Below are positions 58,210 through 64,000 of a stretch of 64,000 nt of DNA, in pieces. Made by a program: the position numbers and the translations under genes. The stretch is from Rhizophagus irregularis (Eukaryota; Glomeromycota; Glomeromycetes; Glomerales; Glomeraceae). The number at the start of each line of letters is the position of its first letter. Positions within the stretch are counted from its first letter, which is position 1. The notes under the pieces are model-generated. The model worked only from the letters and a program-made list of their open reading frames with translations, was not told the DNA's origin and did not search any database. Where the stretch lies: positions 744,001 through 808,000 of the forward strand of contig NC_089441.1 in the NCBI RefSeq assembly GCF_026210795.1, read 5' to 3'.

Positions 58210-58743
58210 GGGTCGCGTTTAACTCACCGACAATTACTTCACCGACAAACGTTTCACCGACAGGGTTATTTCACCGACAAACATTTCACCGACATATATA
58301 TAAAATTAAATATACATATATCTTTATATGAAATGGGGATTTTTTTTTGTTAGTAACACGTATTTCTTTGTTAGATTTTATAAAATACAAAAAAACTACC
58401 ACTTTTGCAATAGTTTATTTTTTTTTTAATAAATGTATTAATGTTTTGTTGTGATCAAAAACTAAAAAGTTTATTATATATATATATATTTTTGTTAGTT
58501 TTTATTATTTTAATGAAATTTATAATAACATGTAAAAAAATAAAAAAAATATAATAGATATAACTATACGTTATTCTATCTACTAACCCGTCTAAGATGA
58601 AAGTAGAGTATCAATACTTATTACTAAATCTAAACTAAATATCTAAAAAAAAAATGTTTTATAATAAAATATCTCATATTCAATAATTATTTTTTATGTC
58701 GATGAAATGATAGAAGAAATTGTCGGTGAAATGAACCAGACCC
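58210..58743. mobile_element. hAT-type MITE with TTTCACCGACA arms, 8 bp target duplication
   Basis: The ends GGGTCGCGTTTAACTCACCG and the inverse of GGGTCTGGTTCATTTCACCG are flanked by an exact 8 bp duplication, ACTGGAAT (58202-58209, 58744-58751). The left arm repeats TTTCACCGACA(A) five times in tandem and the right arm carries it inverted. The interior is A/T-rich with a TA microsatellite (58474-58490). Non-coding. Confidence 0.87.
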
Positions 58744-58751
58744 ACTGGAAT

Positions 58752-59385
58752 ACCTCTGAAGGTTTTTGTAACAGAAGAGATATGGCTACACGAAGTTTAT
58801 ACTATTAAAATTTGGTGGAAACTTGAATTACAGTATTTGTTGTCAACCTATTTAGAAAATCATAAAATTATTTAATTCGACGTTTACTATTTTATTTTAT
58901 AAATTCTATAATAATAGAAGGATGCAAACAAAATGCATGTTACATTGTTAAATTTTAATAAATTTTATTTAAATTTTTGCTCCATGCAAAACTAAAAACT
59001 ATATGATAATGTATAATATATGCACCTGTGAGTGCGTAGAAAAAAAACCCATATAATAATATATAAAAAACAAAATAAATTCATCGAGTCAGTATTTAAA
59101 TAATTTATAATAATAATAAAAAAAGAAATTTTAGATGTAATAGTGCTTAATTTATATAATTCATTTGCAATACAATATTATTTACTGAACGGTTTAAAAC
59201 ATCTTTCAAAACATGCAAAACATGTTTTAAAACACCAAAGTTGTCTTAAGACATGTTTCTTGCCATTCTTACATTTAGGAAGTTTCGATTCGTCTAGTTT
59301 TTTTATGAATATTTATAATCTATTAAAAATCAAAAAAATCAAAAAACACTAAAATAATAATCAGCATAATAATTACTTTACATAC
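58752..59385. other. Intergenic region
   Basis: No gene recognised. At 59195-59260 AAAACATG / CATGTTTTAAAAC words form an imperfect palindrome like that in the 25.5 kb MITE. The 69-codon open frame there follows from it and was rejected. Confidence 0.4.
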
Positions 59386-60459
59386 CATCAACTTTAATTT
59401 GTTTTTGTATTGTTTCAATTTTATAATTAATTTGGACGTCTAAAAATTTAAATTAAGTTAGTATCATTTTTTGAAGAATTTTATTTTAAATATATTATTC
59501 ATTTCTAAAGGAATGATTCTTACTTTGTTCTTCTGAGTGAATATTTGGATTATTATATATATCGTCATCATCTATCAAATACAAATTAAAATTAACAAAA
59601 AATTAAAGAAATATTAAACTAATCATCAGTATAATAGTTATTTAACATACCTTCAACTTTAGGATAGTGTTTCTCTTCTTGTTGTTTCAATTTTATAACT
59701 ACTTTGGATGTCTAAAAATTTAATATTAAGTTAGCGCCATTTTTTAAGGATTTTTTTTTACACTACATGATTTTATAAGAGTAATCCTTACTTTCAGGAA
59801 GTTCCAATTCATTTTGTTCTTCTGAATGAATATTTGGATTATTATATATGTCATCATCTGCTAAATATAAATCAAAATTAAAAATAAAATCAAAAAATAC
59901 TAAATAATCATTAGCATAATAGTTATTTGACATACCTTCAACATTAGTATAATGTTTTTCTTCTTGGTTTTGCATTGTTTCGATTTTATAATTACTTTGG
60001 ACGTCTAAAATTTATATTAAGTTAGCACCATTTTTTGAGAATTTTTTTTAAATATACTATAATTTTCTAAAAGAGTAATTCATACTCTCAGGAAGTTCCA
60101 ATTCATCTTGTTCTTCTGAATGAATATTTGGATTATTATATATTTCATCATTATCTATCAAATATAAATCAAAATTAAAATGTATTAAAAAAATACTAGA
60201 ATAATCATCAGTATAATAGTAATTTAACATACCTTCAATATTAGGATAGTGTTTCTCCTCTTGTTTTTACATCATTTCAATTTTATAATTACTTTGGACG
60301 TCTAAAATTTATATTAAATTAGTACCATTTTTGAGAATATTTTTTTTTTAAATATAATTATACGTTTTCAAAAAAAAAAGTAATTCTTACTTTCAGGAAG
60401 TTCCAATTCATCTTGTTCTTCTGAATGAATATTTGGATTATTATATATATCATCATCAT
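59386..60459 (-). pseudogene. Tandem array of alternating phase-1 exon pairs (decaying gene fragment)
   Basis: On the minus strand two exon types alternate: X at 60459-60391, 60154-60086, 59860-59792 and 59571-59524, and Y at 60301-60233, 60004-59936, 59711-59651 and 59439-59386. Intact X and Y are 69 nt each (23 codons), all introns are phase 1, and the period is about 270-305 bp. X encodes D-D-D-I-Y-N-N-P-N-I-H-S-E-E-Q-N-E-L-E-L-P-E. Y encodes V-Q-S-N-Y-K-I-E-T-M-Q-N-Q-E-E-K-H-Y. Decay: X1 has lost its AG acceptor, Y1 contains a TAA, Y3 has an 8 nt deletion, X4 and Y4 are shortened. The 5' side is cut off by the 114 bp repeat at 60510. No known domain; the peptides are acidic and probably disordered. 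Confidence 0.75.
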
Positions 60460-60509
60460 TTGTCAAATATAAATCTAATTTAAAAATACTAAAATAATCA
60501 TCAGTATTA

Positions 60510-60623
60510 TTTCGGGAACGATACTGTCGCACAATTAGTGTCAATCAATTGTGTAACATACTGACGTCTTAAGGACAAAATTATAATTGGCCGGAATTAA
60601 AAAGCTTGTCCTTAAAATTTAAT
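60510..60623 (+). repeat. 114 bp repeat, copy 2
   Basis: Identical to 52356-52469. Here it is followed by about 117 bp of A/T-rich DNA and then the intact CATTTCGCCGAA element end at 60741. At the 52 kb locus the repeat directly abuts that element. It truncates the exon-pair array on its left. Confidence 0.92.
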
Positions 60624-60740
60624 TATTAAAACAAATTTATAAATTTATCAATTGCCCAAAAATTTTCAAGATTATATATATCTATTTTTAAAAATAAATT
60701 TTTTTTACGATACATTTCAAAAATTTTGACTTGATCTACC

Positions 60741-60832
60741 GGTTACGGCACATCCATTTCACCGAAACCTATTTCGCCGAAGCCATTTCTCCGAAGGGAT
60801 ATTTCACCGAAGGGATATTCTTAATTATATTT
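60741..60832. mobile_element. Solitary end of the CATTTCGCCGAA foldback family
   Basis: Begins GGTTACGGCACATCCATTTC, then CACCGAAACCTATTTCGCCG and further 12-18 bp units until about 60832. No matching inverted arm is found to its right within the window, so it is a truncated element. From 60759 it is collinear with 52470 onward. Confidence 0.7.
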
Positions 60833-61169
60833 ATTTTAATCAATATTGTATATTGTGTAACATTAAACACACATATGCTAAATATCAAATAATATTGGCC
60901 GATATACCAATTAATTTTTATCTTTTTACGAAAAAAAGTTTTGATTAAATGGTGTCAAGTAATTTTTTTTTTCAAAGAAATGTATTGTTTATTTATAATA
61001 ATTTTTTGAGTGGGAATAAATATTTATTATTAGTGAAAAAACAAAAAAAAAGTTTATATTTTCTATTTTATGGAGTGAAAAGATTTATATAATGAATTTA
61101 TTTTAAATTTTTAACAAAGAATCATCAAAGAAAAGTTTATAATTAATTCTTTTTTAAAAATTTTTTTTA

Positions 61170-61686
61170 TCACGCCAATATTATTTGTCATTATTTGTGA
61201 AAATAAGATTCAAGTTACTTTTATTTATAAAATAGTAACAATAATAAAATTTTGTTCAATATTATGATAGCATTTTTATAATTATAGATGATGATAAAAT
61301 AATGTAAAAACATATCATGAAATTATAAAACTTTGTAGGAAAATCTTAATTGTAGAAATCTAAATAATAAATAACGTGGGAGAAATGAAATTTGTAAAAA
61401 AATAACAATTAAGAAAAAATAATAACTGTTCATACAACTTTGGAATCCCACATATCTTTGAGTCGGTTGGCAAAATAATTTTCATATCAAATTCCCGTGT
61501 TGTTGATCAATTTGGTACTATACAAAAAAAGGATTAGTAGTGAATTTTATGTCTATGCCCATCACAGTTTAGCTCAACAAAATTAGTTTTCCTGTATTAC
61601 CATAATTTGTAAGCTGTACGACTCTATAAATAATACTTTTTATCCATGCAAAAATACAAAATTCCTTCTTTATAAACTTGAAAAAA
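61170..61686 (+). promoter_or_regulatory. Conserved 5' flank of the 61.7 kb kinase
   Basis: It is collinear with the orphan copy at 26400-26760, and its last part (TGATCAATTTGGTACTATAC) is also shared with 28640-28660 and 13335. Conservation outside coding sequence across four sites suggests a duplicated promoter or leader unit, although shared descent by segment duplication is enough to explain it. Confidence 0.55.
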
Positions 61687-63229
61687 ATGAGTTACGACAA
61701 TAAGGACGAGATACAAATAGAATCTGAATTTAATGAATTGAATATTTCTGATAGTAATTCAAATGGCAACCATGAAAATTGTTATAAACCAAATGATGGC
61801 AAATTATGGTGTAAAGAATGTGTTCCTCGTTATATGATTGAAGGATGGACCAGTGGAAATAATGGTATTGATGAATTTATCAAGGATACGATTTATGATG
61901 CAAAAATTGGTTATGATGATTATGATGATGATGATGATGATAATGATGATAGTGATGGTGACGATTATCCAATATTTCTCGAATGGGTACCATTTGATAA
62001 ATTTGAGGATATAAAGCAAATTGGTGAAGGTGGATTTTCCAAAGTATATTCTGCAATATGGATTGACGGTAAAGCAAAATATATTAAACAAAATGATGGA
62101 AGTTGGAAAAAAAAGGAACCAGAACCTAAGAAAATTGCTTTGAAAAAATTAAATGAATCACAAAATATTTCAGCTGATTATTTAAATGAGGTATATTTAT
62201 ACTTTTTATTTTTTTAATTAACTTTTAAAATATAAAGATTTATTACTGACTTTTAAATTTTTATAGATTAAAATATTTTGGAATTTTTATTTAAATGAAA
62301 CTAGTGATGTTTACTTAAATTTTTATGGAATAACTAAAGATACAAAAACTAAAGAATTTATGATGATCATAGAATTAGCAAATCAAGGAAATTTGAGAAG
62401 TGTTCTTTCAAATGATTTTAATAATATTTTTTGGAATGAGAAATTAAGTATCTTATCTAATATGATATTTGACCTTAAAGGTTTACATAAGCTGGGATAT
62501 TTTCATAAAGATTTGCATAGTGGAAATGTATTACAGGATAATGAACATAATGAACATTCTTATATTTCAGATTTTGGATTATCAAGGCCATCAAATGAAC
62601 CAAGATCATATGATAAAATTTATGGAGTATTACCATATATTGCTCCAGAAGTTTTGAATGGGGAACCATATACATTATCTTCTGATATCTATAGTTTTGG
62701 TGTAATTATGACAGAATTATCATCTGGAAAACCTCCTTTTCATAATAGAAAACATGATATTAGCTTAGTATTAGAAATTTGCAATGGAATCAGACCTGAA
62801 TTTGGAAAGGGAACTCCTGAAATTTATAAAAAATTAGCTTATAGATGTATGAGTGCTATTCCAAATCAAAGGCCAACAGCTAGTGAATTATGTGATATAT
62901 TGGATTTTTGGAATTATACTTTTGAAGATGAATATCAAGAAGAAGAAAAATTTGGCTATAAAGGAAAAGAGATTAAAACTGTATTTGATGAAGCTAATAA
63001 AGAGATACCAAAAATCTCAACTACATATGAAAAAAATCCTGATGCAATATACACTAGTAGACTATTCACATTTAACAATTTGCCAAAACCCATCAATTCA
63101 TCTATTATTACTTCATATCTTGATGATGAAGATAATAAAGGTATTATGCTTGAACTATTACTATTATGATTATTCTTCTATATGAATCCTATAATTACTA
63201 ATTTTTTATCATTTTAATATATAGATTAA
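61687..63229 (+). CDS. TKL-type protein kinase (three exons, minimal last exon)
   Basis: Exons 61687-62190, 62267-63140 and 63225-63229. Closest to the 28.8 kb gene: leader MSYDNKDEIQIES, WCKECVPRY, EGWTSGNNGIDEFI, then a unique acidic run of Asp (GYDDYDDDDDDNDD, about residues 77-98) encoded by a GAT microsatellite. Catalytic features are GEGGFSKV, I-A-L-K, HKDLHSGN, DFG, APE and DIYSFGVIM. Compared with its paralogs, the third exon has lost about 11 nt after the acceptor, so the splice G plus AT-TAA gives Asp then stop, removing about 14 residues. Without that splice translation stops in the intron at 63169. The kinase domain is intact. Confidence 0.9.
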
Positions 63230-64000
63230 ATTATTTGATTTAGAGGTTCCTAATTAACTAAAATACAACATAGTTATTATGTTTACTACATATAATTATA
63301 TATTCGCTTATACTAAATTTTTACATTTAAACTATAGTTTAAATAATTGTTTTTTTTTCTATTCGTATTTTTAAAAAGATATATTCATTATTTATTTTAT
63401 TAAATTATTATATTTATATATATTATATATAACTTGATTTACTCATTATAATAAAAGATGAGTAAAATAACAATTTAACAATTTAAATATTATAAAATGC
63501 TCGCGAACTGTAAAATTCAGTGGTGATTATATTATAAAATCTAAATTTATATTACGACCTTTGGGAGAAAGGTAAATTCATCTTTCTACTTCCTTTATGA
63601 TAGCGACATATTCAAAGAAATATAAATTGGAAGTAAGTCCAAAAGAAACAGTCAAAATCGGTAAAATCAATATATTTAATCCTTTGTCTTAATTAATTCA
63701 AGGATGAATACTTATTCTGAAATTTAGCTATAATAATGATAATACTGTAATAATCTAGTAAAATGAATGAAAATTATAAGTATTTGAATAAAAATTTAAT
63801 GTTCTGAATTTGGAAGTTCGATCATATTTAAATTGGAAATACATGAAATACATGAACAATCTACCGTAAATTTTTCTGTCATTCATCTGCGTCACTACTA
63901 CTTCACTACTGCGTTTGACGAAAAATTTATTTTATAAAAGTTATTTACATATTTCTGCGTAGTGGGTATAAACGTTTTATAAATAATTTTGAATTGCGTA
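63230..64000. other. 3' flank and end of window
   Basis: The first about 200 bp resemble the 3' flanks of the other kinase paralogs (GTTTACTACATATAATTA, TTCGTATTTTT.AA.AGATAT). The rest is A/T-rich with nothing recognised. Confidence 0.4.

Noticed and set aside
58065-58331. 88-codon open frame with T-F-H-R-Q repeats
   Set aside because: The C-terminal half is the tandem arm of the hAT-type element at 58210; the first half is unidentified and too short.

Overview
This is a 64 kb window of very AT-rich eukaryotic DNA with short introns (mostly 60-90 nt, GTAAGT/GTATG donors, TTTAG/ATAG acceptors). The gene families point to an arbuscular mycorrhizal fungus of the Rhizophagus type (Glomeromycotina): tyrosine-kinase-like (TKL) kinases with a W-T-S-G-N..IDEFI lead-in, a Sel1-repeat array fused to a kinase, a BTB-BACK-TLDc protein, an F-box/LRR-like gene, an OTU-plus-transposase gene and many non-autonomous DNA transposons. 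The species call is an inference from family recognition.

Layout. 1.5-2.9 kb: decayed kinase copy (-). 5.9-11.1 kb: giant Sel1-kinase gene (-), 34 exact 36-residue units, one in-frame TGA. 12-16 kb: small transposons, including a 933 bp hAT-type element with a perfect 8 bp target duplication. 16.5-20.4 kb: OTU/MULE-like transposase gene (-) with two 1-nt frameshifts. 20.8-24.2 kb: kinase gene (+) with its N-lobe exon tandemly repeated. 28.8 kb: intact kinase paralog (+). 31.8-33.3 kb: BTB-BACK-TLDc gene (+). 35.5-39.1 kb: kinase gene (+) whose 5' part is an array of 21 intron-like units separated by exactly 3 nt each. 39.5-40.6 kb: kinase fragment (-) and a MULE-type element. 45.4 kb: kinase paralog (+). 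47.4-52.3 kb: orphan-family pseudogene, a second short-exon array (-) and an F-box pseudogene (-). 54.5 kb: secreted trypsin-like protease (+). 55.7-58.8 kb: three foldback transposons. 59.4-60.5 kb: third exon array (-). 61.7 kb: last kinase paralog (+).

The most notable theme is tandem duplication of exons and introns at several scales: 3-nt microexons (35.6-37.7 kb), complete phase-0 N-lobe exons (20.8-23.2 kb), alternating 69-nt phase-1 exon pairs (59.4-60.5 kb), and 15-54 nt exons separated by homologous introns (48.8-49.9 kb). In the first three cases the unit is a multiple of 3, so copy number can change without breaking the frame. The Sel1 array does the same inside one exon. The kinases look like signalling receptors or adaptors under birth-and-death turnover; no operon-like cooperation is expected in this genome type. 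No tRNA, rRNA, CRISPR or virus-like gene was recognised.
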